A stretch of 64,000 nucleotides of DNA from Candidatus Chlorobium masyuteum (GTDB lineage: Bacteria > Bacteroidota > Chlorobiia > Chlorobiales > Chlorobiaceae), in contig NZ_JAAORA010000004.1 in NCBI RefSeq assembly GCF_011601315.1, positions 48,849 to 112,848 on the forward strand, in the 5' to 3' direction. The notes under the pieces were generated by a model. That model did no database searches, had not been told where the DNA came from, and saw only the letters and a list, made by a program, of their open reading frames with translations. Both the position numbers and the translations under genes were made by a program. Of the stretch, positions 37,896 through 47,147 are shown in pieces (positions within the stretch are counted from its first letter, which is position 1; every line of letters starts with the position of its first letter).

Positions 37896-38318
37896 TTATC
37901 TCCCCTCTTTGCCGATAACAGCCGCCGGTTCCGTCACCATTCCGATCTTTTCAATTCCGGCATCCCTGATCTGGGCCATAACATCCATTACCAATCCGTA
38001 CGGGAGCGATTTATCGGCTTTCAGGTAGACCTCCCCTGTCCGCTTGACATCGAGGATCGTCGGCAGTTTCTGGCGAACTTCACTGGCGTTCAACTGATAT
38101 TCATTGATATAGACCCGCCTTGAACCGTCAATGCTGATCACCAGCGCTTTCTCCGAAACGTCCATCTTCTCGTGAGTTGTTTGCGGGGTCTCAACCTTGA
38201 CACCATGCGTCATCATGGGTGCGGTTACCATAAAAATGATAAGGAGCACAAGCATGACATCAACAAATGGCGTTACATTGATGTCGCTCATCAAACGACC
38301 TTTTCCGGAAGTCATCAT
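37896..38318 (-). CDS. tolR: Tol-Pal proton-channel protein TolR (ExbD family)
   Basis: A 140-residue protein. One TM segment (DVMLVLLIIFMVTAPMMTHG, about residues 20-40) is preceded by SDINVTPFVDVML, which contains the conserved Asp. The periplasmic domain completes the family. With TolQ it uses proton flow to energise TolA. The start overlaps the tolQ stop by 4 bp, showing translational coupling. Confidence 0.93.
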   Translation of the reverse strand: MMTSGKGRLMSDINVTPFVDVMLVLLIIFMVTAPMMTHGVKVETPQTTHEKMDVSEKALVISIDGSRRVYINEYQLNASEVRQKLPTILDVKRTGEVYLKADKSLPYGLVMDVMAQIRDAGIEKIGMVTEPAAVIGKEGR

Positions 38319-38992
38319 ATCCCTTGCTGAGAAGAGGGTTCAATAAGGAATGCAGCGGCAAATTCCGGAGAAAACTCCTCGAGGTCATGTTCGATACTAC
38401 CGATCTGCTGCGAAAAATAGTTATAGCCGATAACCGCCGGAATTGCCGCGGCAAGACCGGCGGCAGTTGCGATCAGGGCTTCAGAAATACCCGGAGCAAC
38501 AATGGCAAGAGAGGCCGACTGAGACTGGCCTATATTCTGAAAAGAGGTCATAATACCCCAAACGGTGCCGAAAAGCCCGATAAAGGGTGCGGTATTGCCG
38601 ACAGTTGCAAGAAAAGAGATCAGTGACGAAAGTCTTTTGCCCTCCAGATTTGCCTCACGTTTGATTGCTCTTGCAATCCGGGCTCGCGCCTGCCGGATAT
38701 CGCTTTTATCTCCAAGTGCCCGATACTCAATATAGCCTGCACGAAACACCCTGGGCAGGGAGCCATGCCGGTACTGTTCACTCTCTGTAAAAGCCTTGTC
38801 GACATTATAGACATCGAAAAAAAAGTCAAGGAACACTTTCGACTCGCCGAGTGATTTACGGACATAACCGAACTTGTAGGCAATGATTGCCCAGGATACC
38901 ACAGAGAAAGAGAGGAGTACAAAAAGAACAAACAAGACGACAGGTCCGGCATCCGAAACCAGTCCGAAAATCCCGAGTTTAGAATCAAGCAT
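38315..38992 (-). CDS. tolQ: Tol-Pal proton-channel protein TolQ (ExbB family)
   Basis: A 225-residue protein. Three TM segments lie at about 18-40, 130-155 and 165-190. The signature is FLATVGNTAPFIGLFGTVWG, followed by GISEALIATAAGLAAAIPAV. It lies 26 bp downstream of the VTE5/VTE6-like fusion gene on the same strand, so it may be the second cistron of that operon. Confidence 0.94.
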   Translation of the reverse strand: MLDSKLGIFGLVSDAGPVVLFVLFVLLSFSVVSWAIIAYKFGYVRKSLGESKVFLDFFFDVYNVDKAFTESEQYRHGSLPRVFRAGYIEYRALGDKSDIRQARARIARAIKREANLEGKRLSSLISFLATVGNTAPFIGLFGTVWGIMTSFQNIGQSQSASLAIVAPGISEALIATAAGLAAAIPAVIGYNYFSQQIGSIEHDLEEFSPEFAAAFLIEPSSQQGI

Positions 38993-39018
38993 CAGAAGGG
39001 TAACTAATTAAAGGTTCA

Positions 39019-40602
39019 TTAAAACAAATTCATATTCTCAATCACCATGTAGGCCAGCGCTGAACCGGAAAGAGCACAGAGTGTGTTGACCAGATCATTA
39101 TTGACAAAAGGGACGCCCTTGAGCAGCCGGTTTTCAACCATCAACCCGTCAGGAGCGAGGCTGTGGGTCCGTTCTGTAACCTTTTCGCGAATCGGATCAA
39201 AATACTGGGCCTGCACTGTTGCGCCGAAAAAGCTGTCAACAAGACTTGCCAGAAGTCCGGAAAAGCCGATGAGAAGAAAGGACTGGAGAACGCCAAAATC
39301 GGCCAGCCACTGCACATCGACGATCATGGCACTTGCACAGATAAAAAGGGAACCGAGAAATGCCCCTGATGTACCGGGAACAGAAACACCGCCGGAAGTG
39401 CCTACGGGAACCTCCCTGAAGGTCGTGATCAGTCTCGCTTTCGGGTTTGGCCACATGGTACCTATCTCAGTTGCCCAGGTATCGGCCTGCACGGCCGCAA
39501 GCGTACCAAGGTAGGCAAAAAAGATTGCCGGATCGTTGGTCAGGGAAAAAACCACCATCATAATCCAGGCAATTCCCCCGTTGGCGTACACCTGACCGGC
39601 ATCACGCTGTGAACCTTTTTCAAAGACCAGATCAAATTTCGCCTTCCGTTTCTTGCCAAGCTTGGACAATACCGATGAGAGAAGATAAAAGGTCAGGAGA
39701 GGAACGGTCCAGGCCATCCCGCCTATGCCGAATATCGTTGTTCCCAGAAGAAATGTGGCCGTCGCTCCGCTGTTATTGAGGAATTTAACCTTGATCGAGA
39801 ATAACGCAAGGAGAAAGGCAAAAAATCCTCCGAGAAGAAAATTCTCAAGAAGAATAGTATGATTCATCTCAAGCACATAGAGGATATAGGCAATGGAAAC
39901 CGGTATAAAAAAGTTATCCAGACCATAGGAGAGCAGCGCTTCAACCGCCGTGGCAACAAGCGCAAGAAGCAGCACAAGAGCAAACAGAGAGATGGTTGAA
40001 GTGCCCGCAAGGCCTCCGCTGAATTCATGACGGAAAAGCATCATGGTTGTTCCGAGCAAGAGCAGGCTGCTGAAAAACATCGTGAGCGACCCCTCGACAG
40101 TTTTAGGGTTTTTGGTCAGATGCTCGATATGTTTTTTGCCGACGGAACTCCCTACAAGAGCTGCTAGCGAGTCGCCCACCCCCATGACCAGCACGGAGAT
40201 CTGGAGTATCCATTTATGTGATTCCCAGAGAAAAAGAGCAAGAAAAAGAAAAACAAAAGGGAAAAGTAGCGAGCCGTAACTTTGAGCGGTCGCGGTTGGC
40301 TGAAGCTCACGGCTATCACTGCCGGCAAGCAAGGCCCGGAACCAGCAAAATCGCATGTTCAGTGCATTAAGCAGCAGCAGCAAAAAAGCTGCAAGCACGG
40401 GATAAAAGTTTGACTGAAAATAGGTTGGTATAAAAAACAGCACAACACCCATAGAGAGGTGAATGACTTTTCTGACCACCAGAGGAGAGATTCCGAATTT
40501 TCTTGTAAGCAGTTCCGCAAGAAGAACAAAAAGCAGCACAAGACAAAGAGTCAGAAAAAAGACCGGGATGTCCTGAGACAACGGCGACTGAAGGTTCAGC
40601 AT
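39019..40602 (-). CDS. fused phytol-kinase-like (VTE5/SEC59) and DUF92 (VTE6) membrane protein
   Basis: A 527-residue polytopic membrane protein with two halves. Residues 1-235 look like the CTP-dependent phytol/dolichol kinase family (RKVIHLSMGV; GVGDSLAALVGSSVGKK; KTVEGSLTMF). Residues 270-527 are the DUF92 family (NNSGATATFLLG; QRDAGQVYANGG; ADTWATEIGTMWP; VPVGTSGGVS). In plants and cyanobacteria VTE5 phosphorylates phytol and the DUF92 protein VTE6 phosphorylates phytyl phosphate to phytyl diphosphate. The fusion would recycle phytol or a related prenol, plausible in a chlorophototroph; this is inference. Confidence 0.8.
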   Translation of the reverse strand: MLNLQSPLSQDIPVFFLTLCLVLLFVLLAELLTRKFGISPLVVRKVIHLSMGVVLFFIPTYFQSNFYPVLAAFLLLLLNALNMRFCWFRALLAGSDSRELQPTATAQSYGSLLFPFVFLFLALFLWESHKWILQISVLVMGVGDSLAALVGSSVGKKHIEHLTKNPKTVEGSLTMFFSSLLLLGTTMMLFRHEFSGGLAGTSTISLFALVLLLALVATAVEALLSYGLDNFFIPVSIAYILYVLEMNHTILLENFLLGGFFAFLLALFSIKVKFLNNSGATATFLLGTTIFGIGGMAWTVPLLTFYLLSSVLSKLGKKRKAKFDLVFEKGSQRDAGQVYANGGIAWIMMVVFSLTNDPAIFFAYLGTLAAVQADTWATEIGTMWPNPKARLITTFREVPVGTSGGVSVPGTSGAFLGSLFICASAMIVDVQWLADFGVLQSFLLIGFSGLLASLVDSFFGATVQAQYFDPIREKVTERTHSLAPDGLMVENRLLKGVPFVNNDLVNTLCALSGSALAYMVIENMNLF

Positions 40603-41091
40603 GATTCAGTTGTTTGTTTTATTGCACAAATATCAGCACTGAAAAACGAATGCGACTGCTTAAAAAATATCATTTTAACTCTTGAGATTAAACAGCAAAT
40701 ATTCACTCTCGTTTAATATTTTTATTGTTTGTATTAGTAGAACTTTAAACGTAAATTGATTCCAGTTTTCGTTTTCTTTCGAAGAAACCTGTACGCATCA
40801 ATGTCCGCATGTAATCGACATCTATTCCGCACAAGCAACGGATACGAAAAACCGGCCTCCGGAAATAACGCTGTTGGCGGTAGTATGGTCGCGATTTTGC
40901 TGAACTCCTTCAATTCCAGGATCGAAATAGTGAACCCTGTGGTGATTCCGCAGGTGAGCACTGTTGTGCTCTAAACCAGCAACCGGTCCCAAGTCCATCA
41001 CTCTCTTTTCAGACCTTTTACTTTCAGTGGCTTCGGGAACGGCAGTCCAGGAGATTTTTTTATAATTGGCGAAAAACAATCTTTCCCTGCC
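40603..41091 (+). promoter_or_regulatory. leader region of the ilv-leu gene cluster
   Basis: About 490 bp between the divergent fusion gene and ilvD. It contains the 29-codon leader ORF at 40885-40974, a hairpin GAGCAC-TGTT-GTGCTC at 40955-40970 in its last codons, and a T-run at 41055-41062 shortly before ilvD. No T-box or other named riboswitch is evident to me. An overlapping frame on the minus strand looks spurious. Confidence 0.5.
40885..40974 (+). CDS. candidate branched-chain amino-acid leader peptide
   Basis: A 29-codon ORF. It starts MVAILLN and ends QVSTVVL, with 14 of 29 residues Val, Ile or Leu (7 Val, 4 Ile, 3 Leu). A weak GGCGG precedes the ATG. It lies 117 bp before ilvD and ends inside a hairpin. 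This resembles attenuation leaders of ilv and leu operons, where ribosome stalling at Val/Leu/Ile codons controls termination. The terminator partner is not clear, and the frame is also part of a longer 72-codon ORF, so the call is tentative. Confidence 0.4.
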   Translation: MVAILLNSFNSRIEIVNPVVIPQVSTVVL

Positions 41092-42798
41092 ATGAGATCT
41101 GATACGATAAAGAGCGGATTTGAAAAAGCACCGCACCGCAGCCTTTTGAAAGCCACTGGCTCAATACAGTCAAACAGTGACTTTAAAAAACCATTCATAG
41201 GAATCTGTAACTCCTTTAATGAACTGATTCCCGGTCATGCACACCTTCAGGAGCTGGGCAGAATTGCAAAGGATGAGGTACGAAAAGCCGGCGGCGTCCC
41301 TTTTGAGTTCAATACCATCGGCGTTTGCGATGGCATTGCCATGGGCCATATCGGTATGCGCTACTCTCTTGCAAGCCGTGAACTCATCGCCGACTGTGTA
41401 GAAACTGTTGCCGAAGCTCACCGTCTGGACGGGCTTGTCTGCATTCCGAACTGTGACAAGATCACCCCCGGCATGATGATGGCCGCTCTGCGCATCAACA
41501 TTCCCGTGATCTTTGTTTCCGGCGGACCAATGAAAGCCGGCCATACTCCTTCAGGAAAAACTGTTGACCTGATTTCGGTTTTTGAAGCTGTCGGCCAGTT
41601 CAGCAGCGGCAAAATCAGTGAAGGTGAACTGGAGACCATAGAGGAGAGCGCGTGCCCCGGATGCGGCTCCTGTTCCGGAATGTTCACGGCAAACTCAATG
41701 AACTGCCTGAGCGAAGCGCTCGGTTTTGCCCTGCCCGGTAACGGCACCATACTTGCTGTTGATCCACGGCGCAATGAACTGGTTAAAGAGGCATCGCGCC
41801 GTATTATTGATCTGGTAAACCGGAATGTCAGACCAAGGGATATTCTTACAAGAAGTGCGCTTTTAAACGCATTTGCCCTTGATTTTGCAATGGGAGGGAG
41901 CACCAACACCATTCTGCACACCCTTGCGATTGCCAATGAAGCTGAACTTGATTTCGACTTTTCGGAGCTGAACACCCTTTCGGCAAAAACGCCCTATATC
42001 TGCAAAGTCAGCCCGGCTACCATGGAGGTCCATATCGAGGATGTCGACCGGGCCGGTGGTGTATCGGCAATTCTGCATGAGCTGAGCCGGATTGATGGGC
42101 TTCTTGACCTCTCGGCGTTGACGGTAACAGGAAAAACTCTGGGAGAAAATATTGCTCACTCGGAAGTAAAGGATAGAAAAGTAATAAGAAGTGTTCAGGA
42201 TCCCTACTCCGCAACCGGCGGTCTGGCAGTACTATACGGCAATCTTGCCCCGCAGGGTGCTGTGGTGAAAACCGGAGCGGTGAGCCCGGCCATGCTGAAA
42301 CATACCGGTCCGGCAAAGGTCTATGACTCTCAGGATGATGCGATCAAAGGTATTATGGGAGACGATATCAAACCGGGCGATGTCGTTGTTATCCGCTATG
42401 AGGGGCCAAAAGGAGGCCCTGGAATGCCGGAGATGCTCTCCCCTACCAGCGCCATCATGGGACGCGGACTCGGAGAGTCGGTGGCACTCATTACCGATGG
42501 GCGATTCTCCGGTGGATCACGGGGAGCCTGCATCGGTCACGTATCGCCTGAAGCGGCTGAAAAAGGGCCTATTGCCGCCCTGAAAAACGGTGACCTGATC
42601 ACCATCAATATTCCCGAAAGAACTATCTCGATGGAGCTGACCGATGACGTCATCAAAGAACGGCTTGCAAAACTCAAGCCGTTTGAACCGAAAATAAAAA
42701 AAGGGTATCTGGCACGGTACTCCCAGATGGTCACATCAGCCAATACCGGCGCCATACTGAAAAACCCGGGATCCTGTGAACCTTGTGAATCAAAATAA
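41092..42798 (+). CDS. ilvD: dihydroxy-acid dehydratase
   Basis: A 568-residue Fe-S enzyme. It has [11 protein letters not shown] near the N-terminus, then [12 protein letters not shown] and [18 protein letters not shown], which carry the cluster cysteines. It dehydrates dihydroxy-isovalerate and dihydroxy-methylvalerate in valine and isoleucine synthesis. It is the first gene of the nine-gene branched-chain cluster. The ilvB start lies 8 bp after its stop. Confidence 0.97.
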   Translation: MRSDTIKSGFEKAPHRSLLKATGSIQSNSDFKKPFIGICNSFNELIPGHAHLQELGRIAKDEVRKAGGVPFEFNTIGVCDGIAMGHIGMRYSLASRELIADCVETVAEAHRLDGLVCIPNCDKITPGMMMAALRINIPVIFVSGGPMKAGHTPSGKTVDLISVFEAVGQFSSGKISEGELETIEESACPGCGSCSGMFTANSMNCLSEALGFALPGNGTILAVDPRRNELVKEASRRIIDLVNRNVRPRDILTRSALLNAFALDFAMGGSTNTILHTLAIANEAELDFDFSELNTLSAKTPYICKVSPATMEVHIEDVDRAGGVSAILHELSRIDGLLDLSALTVTGKTLGENIAHSEVKDRKVIRSVQDPYSATGGLAVLYGNLAPQGAVVKTGAVSPAMLKHTGPAKVYDSQDDAIKGIMGDDIKPGDVVVIRYEGPKGGPGMPEMLSPTSAIMGRGLGESVALITDGRFSGGSRGACIGHVSPEAAEKGPIAALKNGDLITINIPERTISMELTDDVIKERLAKLKPFEPKIKKGYLARYSQMVTSANTGAILKNPGSCEPCESK

Positions 42799-42805
42799 TC
42801 GAGCT

Positions 42806-44527
42806 ATGCACTCTTCAGACCAAACACTTAATGGTTCAGAGATATTTTTTGAATGTCTGCGGCGCGAACACGTTGAATATATTTTCGGTTATCCCGGCGG
42901 ATCGCTGCTGAAAGTCTATGAAACGCTCCATGATGTTAAAGATATAGAGCACATCCTTGTCCGCCATGAACAGGGTGCGACCCACATGGCTGAGGGTTAT
43001 GCCCGTGCTACCGGCAAACCGGGTGTTGTACTTGTCACTTCCGGGCCCGGCGCAACAAACACCGTTACCGGTATTGCCAATGCCTATATGGACTCATCTC
43101 CGATGGTGGTCTTTACCGGGCAGGTCCCAAGCTCACTGATCGGCAACGATGCCTTTCAGGAGGCCGATATTGTCGGCATTACCCGTTCGATAACGAAACA
43201 CAACTTCCTTGTCAAGGATGTCAGGGAGCTTGCCCTGACCATCCGCAAGGCATTTTTCCTTGCCACTACCGGCAGACCTGGTCCGGTTCTTATCGATATG
43301 CCGAAAGATGTACTGAATGCCTCATGCCCGTTTCACTGGCCTGAAACCGTTGATATCCGGGGCTTCAAGCCAACACTCATCTGTCACTTGAACCAGGTTG
43401 AGAAGGCTGCACAGAAAATCGCGCAGGCAAAACGTCCTCTGCTCTATATCGGAGGCGGAGTGATCAGCGCAGAAGCATCGGAAGAGCTTCGGGCTTTCGC
43501 TATAGAACAGAACATACCGGTCACCATGACCCTGCAGGGATTGGGCGCATTTCCGGCCAGCCATCCGCTCAGTATGGGAATGCTCGGCATGCACGGAACC
43601 TACTGGGCCAATCAGGCCGTCAATAACTGCGATCTTCTGATTGCCGTCGGTGCCCGCTTTGATGACCGGGTAACCGGTAAAATCGAAACGTTCGCGCCCC
43701 AGGCTTACAAGATTCACAATGACATTGATCCTACCAATGTCGATAAAAATGTCAAGGTTGATCTGCCGATTGTCGGCGATGCCAGACACTTTCTCGCTTC
43801 ACTGCGTGAGGTTATGCCGGAAAAGTCGGCGAGCCGCGAACCCTGGCTTGAGCAGATCAACTCATGGAGGGAGAGCTGCCCGTTGAGCTACAGTTACGAT
43901 GAGAAGACACTCAGAACCGAATTTGTTATTGAAGAGGTCTCAAAACAGACCGCCGGCAATGCGGTTGTTGTTACCGATGTAGGCCAGCATCAGATGTGGA
44001 CATCGCAGTATTTCAAATTCATCAATCCGCGATCCATTATCACCAGCGGAGGACTCGGCACCATGGGTTACGGCCTGCCGGCAGCCATCGGTGCAGCTTT
44101 CGGCATCAAGGATCGACCGGTTGTTCTCTTCTGCGGAGACGGAGGATTCATGATGAATGTACAGGAGCTTGTCACGGCTGTTTACCATAAACTTCCGGTC
44201 AAAATTTTCCTGATCAACAACAGCTACCTCGGAATGGTGCGCCAGTGGCAGGAGCTTTTCCACAAGGAGAAATACTCATTTACCGATCTTGGCGACAGCA
44301 ACCCCGACTTTGTTAAGGTTGCCGAGGCATTCGGTTGCAAAGCCCTCCTTGCCGAAACCCCTGCTGCAGCCAAAGCCGCAGTCAGTGAAGCCCTTGCATG
44401 GAATGACGGGCCGGTACTTGTTGAGTTCAGGGTTGTCAAAAAAGATATGGTCTTCCCTATGGTCCCTGCAGGCGGCTCCATTTCAGATATGCTCCTGGCA
44501 AGGTTAAATCCAAAAACAATGGTTTGA
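42806..44527 (+). CDS. ilvB: acetolactate synthase, catalytic subunit
   Basis: A 573-residue thiamine-diphosphate enzyme, started at MHSSDQTLNGSEIFFECLRR rather than an upstream in-frame GTG that overlaps ilvD. The activating Glu is in VRHEQGATHMAEGYARATG. The ThDP-binding motif is GDGGFMMNVQELVTA, followed by NNSYLGMVRQW. It condenses pyruvate with pyruvate or 2-oxobutyrate. The regulatory subunit follows almost immediately. Confidence 0.95.
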   Translation: MHSSDQTLNGSEIFFECLRREHVEYIFGYPGGSLLKVYETLHDVKDIEHILVRHEQGATHMAEGYARATGKPGVVLVTSGPGATNTVTGIANAYMDSSPMVVFTGQVPSSLIGNDAFQEADIVGITRSITKHNFLVKDVRELALTIRKAFFLATTGRPGPVLIDMPKDVLNASCPFHWPETVDIRGFKPTLICHLNQVEKAAQKIAQAKRPLLYIGGGVISAEASEELRAFAIEQNIPVTMTLQGLGAFPASHPLSMGMLGMHGTYWANQAVNNCDLLIAVGARFDDRVTGKIETFAPQAYKIHNDIDPTNVDKNVKVDLPIVGDARHFLASLREVMPEKSASREPWLEQINSWRESCPLSYSYDEKTLRTEFVIEEVSKQTAGNAVVVTDVGQHQMWTSQYFKFINPRSIITSGGLGTMGYGLPAAIGAAFGIKDRPVVLFCGDGGFMMNVQELVTAVYHKLPVKIFLINNSYLGMVRQWQELFHKEKYSFTDLGDSNPDFVKVAEAFGCKALLAETPAAAKAAVSEALAWNDGPVLVEFRVVKKDMVFPMVPAGGSISDMLLARLNPKTMV

Positions 44528-44535
44528 ATCGGACT

Positions 44536-45012
44536 ATGAAACATCTCATTTCTGTACTGGTTGAAAACAAGTTCGGCACCCTCAACAGGGTTGCCGCCAT
44601 GTTCAGCGCACGCGGCTTCAACCTTGAAAGCATATCCATCGGAGAGACCGAGGACAGCGAAATCTCACGCATGACCATTGTGACACGGGGTGACGATCAG
44701 ATCATCAGCCAGGTAGTCAAACAGCTCAACCGGTTGATTGATACGATCAAGGTTACCGATCTGACAAAGCAGCCTCATGTTGAACGGGAGCTGCTTCTGA
44801 TGACCCTGAAACTCAGCAAAAGCGTGCAGCATGAGATTTTTGAGCTGATCAATGTTTTTAAGGGAAAAGTCGTGGATATAAAACAAAAATCAATTACTAT
44901 TGAGGTCATCGGCACTCCCGACAAGATCAACACAACTATTGATATCTTCAGGCCGTACGGCATCAGGGAACTTGCCCGTTCCGGGGCTGTTGCGATCCAG
45001 CGGGGAGAGTGA
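44536..45012 (+). CDS. ilvN: acetolactate synthase, regulatory (small) subunit
   Basis: A 158-residue protein starting MKHLISVLVENKFGTLNRVA, an ACT domain that binds valine for feedback inhibition. The second half is the conserved C-terminal domain of long small subunits (IlvH type), including ITIEVIGTPDKI. A TTG upstream (44524) would overlap ilvB. It lies 8 bp from ilvB, so the subunits are made together. Confidence 0.94.
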   Translation: MKHLISVLVENKFGTLNRVAAMFSARGFNLESISIGETEDSEISRMTIVTRGDDQIISQVVKQLNRLIDTIKVTDLTKQPHVERELLLMTLKLSKSVQHEIFELINVFKGKVVDIKQKSITIEVIGTPDKINTTIDIFRPYGIRELARSGAVAIQRGE

Positions 45013-45053
45013 AACCATTTTTACTGTAATTATCAATCAAAACTATTTAAGAG

Positions 45054-46046
45054 ATGAACGTTTATTATGACCAGGATGCCGATCTCGGTTATCTGCAGGG
45101 AAAAAATATTGCAATTCTCGGTTACGGCAGCCAGGGCCATGCTCATGCCCTGAACCTCAAGGAGAGCGGTCTGAACGTCTGCGTCGGCCTTCGCAGCGAC
45201 AGCTCATCGGCAGCAAAAGCACGCGAAGCCGGCCTGCAGGTCAATACCGTGGCTGAAGCGGTTAAATGGGCAGACATTGTCATGGTACTGCTTCCCGATC
45301 AGACCCAGAAAGCAATCTACGATAGTGAAATTGCTCCAAACCTCGTTCCGGGCAATACCCTTGCTTTTGCTCATGGATTCAATATTCATTACAAGCAGAT
45401 TGTTCCGGAAAAGACGGTTAACGTCATCATGATTGCACCGAAAAGCCCCGGCCATCTTGTTCGCCGCACTTTTACCCAGGGTAACGGTGTTCCCTGTCTT
45501 ATCGCCGTTCATCAGGACTATACCGGTGAGGCAAAACAGCAGGCACTTGCCTGGGCAAAAGCTCTTGGCGGCACCAAAGCCGGTGTTATTGAAACCTCCA
45601 TCAAGAATGAAACAGAGACTGATCTTTTCGGTGAGCAGGCAGTACTCTGCGGCGGTTCGGCCGAGCTGATCAAGGCTGGATTTGAGACGCTTGTTGAAGC
45701 AGGCTACCCGGAAGAGCTCGCCTACTTCGAGTGCATGCACGAGCTGAAACTGATTGTTGATCTCTATTATGAAGGTGGCCTGTCGAGAATGAACTACTCC
45801 GTTAGCGATACGGCTGAGTACGGCGGCATGACCCGCGGACCGCGCCTTATCACCCCTGCGGTCAAGGCTGAGATGAAAAAGATTCTGGAAGAGGTACAGG
45901 ACGGCCGTTTCGCCAAAGAGTTTATTGACGAGTGCAACGGTGGCTACAAGAACCTCAACAAGCTCAGAGCGGAAAACAGCGGCCATTCGATCGAGAAGGT
46001 CGGTGCCAAACTGCGCGACATGATGAGCTGGCTGATTAAAAAATAA
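45054..46046 (+). CDS. ilvC: ketol-acid reductoisomerase
   Basis: A 330-residue class I (short) enzyme. The NADPH fold is [17 protein letters not shown], with LLPDQTQ and [11 protein letters not shown]. Metal ligands lie in the knotted C-terminal domain ([12 protein letters not shown] and [19 protein letters not shown]). It rearranges and reduces acetolactate and acetohydroxybutyrate for valine and isoleucine. The spacing and shared strand place it in the ilv-leu operon. Confidence 0.97.
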   Translation: MNVYYDQDADLGYLQGKNIAILGYGSQGHAHALNLKESGLNVCVGLRSDSSSAAKAREAGLQVNTVAEAVKWADIVMVLLPDQTQKAIYDSEIAPNLVPGNTLAFAHGFNIHYKQIVPEKTVNVIMIAPKSPGHLVRRTFTQGNGVPCLIAVHQDYTGEAKQQALAWAKALGGTKAGVIETSIKNETETDLFGEQAVLCGGSAELIKAGFETLVEAGYPEELAYFECMHELKLIVDLYYEGGLSRMNYSVSDTAEYGGMTRGPRLITPAVKAEMKKILEEVQDGRFAKEFIDECNGGYKNLNKLRAENSGHSIEKVGAKLRDMMSWLIKK

Positions 46047-46063
46047 CAGAATCCGACAGAAGA

Positions 46064-47122
46064 ATGTACAAGATCGTATCCATACCGGGTGATGGTATCG
46101 GCCCGGAAGTCGTTGCAGGAGCTGTTTCAGTCTTGAAGCAGCTCTCGAAAAAACATGGTTTTGAAGTAGTGATAGAAGAGCATCCGTTCGGCGGAGCATC
46201 CTATGACCTGCATGGCGAGATGCTTACAAATGCAACGCTTGAGGCATGCAAAAAGTGTGATGCGGTACTGCTTGGCGCAGTCGGCGGCCCTAAATGGGAA
46301 AAACTTCTGCACGAACACAAACCGGAAGCCGCTCTGCTTAAAATCCGCAAGGAGCTTGAGCTGTTTGCAAACCTCAGACCGGCAAAAGTCTACGATGCAC
46401 TGCTTGACGCATCATCGCTCAAGGCTGAAGTGGTTCAGGGGACAGATTTTCTTGTCTTCAGAGAGCTTACCGGCGGCATCTATTTCGGTCAGCCTCGCGG
46501 ATTCGATGAGAACCGGGGCTGGAACACCATGGTCTACGAGCGCTATGAAGTGGAGCGTATTGCCCGGCTCGCCTTTGAAGCTGCCCGGAAACGCAAGGGA
46601 AAAGTGATCTCCATCGACAAGGCCAACGTACTTGAAGTTTCCCAGTTCTGGAGAAATGTGGTGCATGAAATCCACAAGGAGTACGCTGACGTTGAATTGA
46701 GCGATATGTATGTCGATAATGCAGCCATGCAGATTGTTCGTAACCCGAAACAGTTTGATGTTATTGTCACCAGCAACCTCTTCGGCGACATTCTGAGCGA
46801 CATCGCGGGCATGATTACCGGAAGCCTCGGCATGCTCCCTTCGGCAAGCATCGGCAAAACCTATGCCCTCTATGAGCCGATTCACGGCAGCGCTCCCGAT
46901 ATTGCAGGTCGTAACATTGCGAACCCGATTGCCACCATTGCTTCCGTTGCCATGATGTTTGAACACAGCCTTAACCGACCGGAAATTGCCCGCGAGATTG
47001 AAGCGGCTATTGAGGCAACGCTTGCAGCGGGACTGCGGACGGCTGATATTTCGGCTCCCGGAGAGAAAACAGTCTCGACAACAGAGATGACAGAGGCAAT
47101 TGTCCGCCATCTTGGCGCCTGA
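46064..47122 (+). CDS. leuB: 3-isopropylmalate dehydrogenase
   Basis: A 352-residue NAD-dependent enzyme. It has IPGDGIGPEVVAGAV, LLGAVGGPKW, ELTGGIYFGQPRG, and the metal-site region DVIVTSNLFGDILSDIAG. It oxidises 3-isopropylmalate in leucine synthesis. In organisms with a citramalate route it also acts on 3-methylmalate for isoleucine, which the downstream cimA makes likely here. Confidence 0.95.
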   Translation: MYKIVSIPGDGIGPEVVAGAVSVLKQLSKKHGFEVVIEEHPFGGASYDLHGEMLTNATLEACKKCDAVLLGAVGGPKWEKLLHEHKPEAALLKIRKELELFANLRPAKVYDALLDASSLKAEVVQGTDFLVFRELTGGIYFGQPRGFDENRGWNTMVYERYEVERIARLAFEAARKRKGKVISIDKANVLEVSQFWRNVVHEIHKEYADVELSDMYVDNAAMQIVRNPKQFDVIVTSNLFGDILSDIAGMITGSLGMLPSASIGKTYALYEPIHGSAPDIAGRNIANPIATIASVAMMFEHSLNRPEIAREIEAAIEATLAAGLRTADISAPGEKTVSTTEMTEAIVRHLGA

Positions 47123-47147
47123 ACAACCTATAGGCGGAGAGAATTCG

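Noticed and set aside
40822..41136. 104-codon minus-strand frame in the ilv leader
   Set aside because: It overlaps the ilvD start antisense and shows no domain; treated as spurious.
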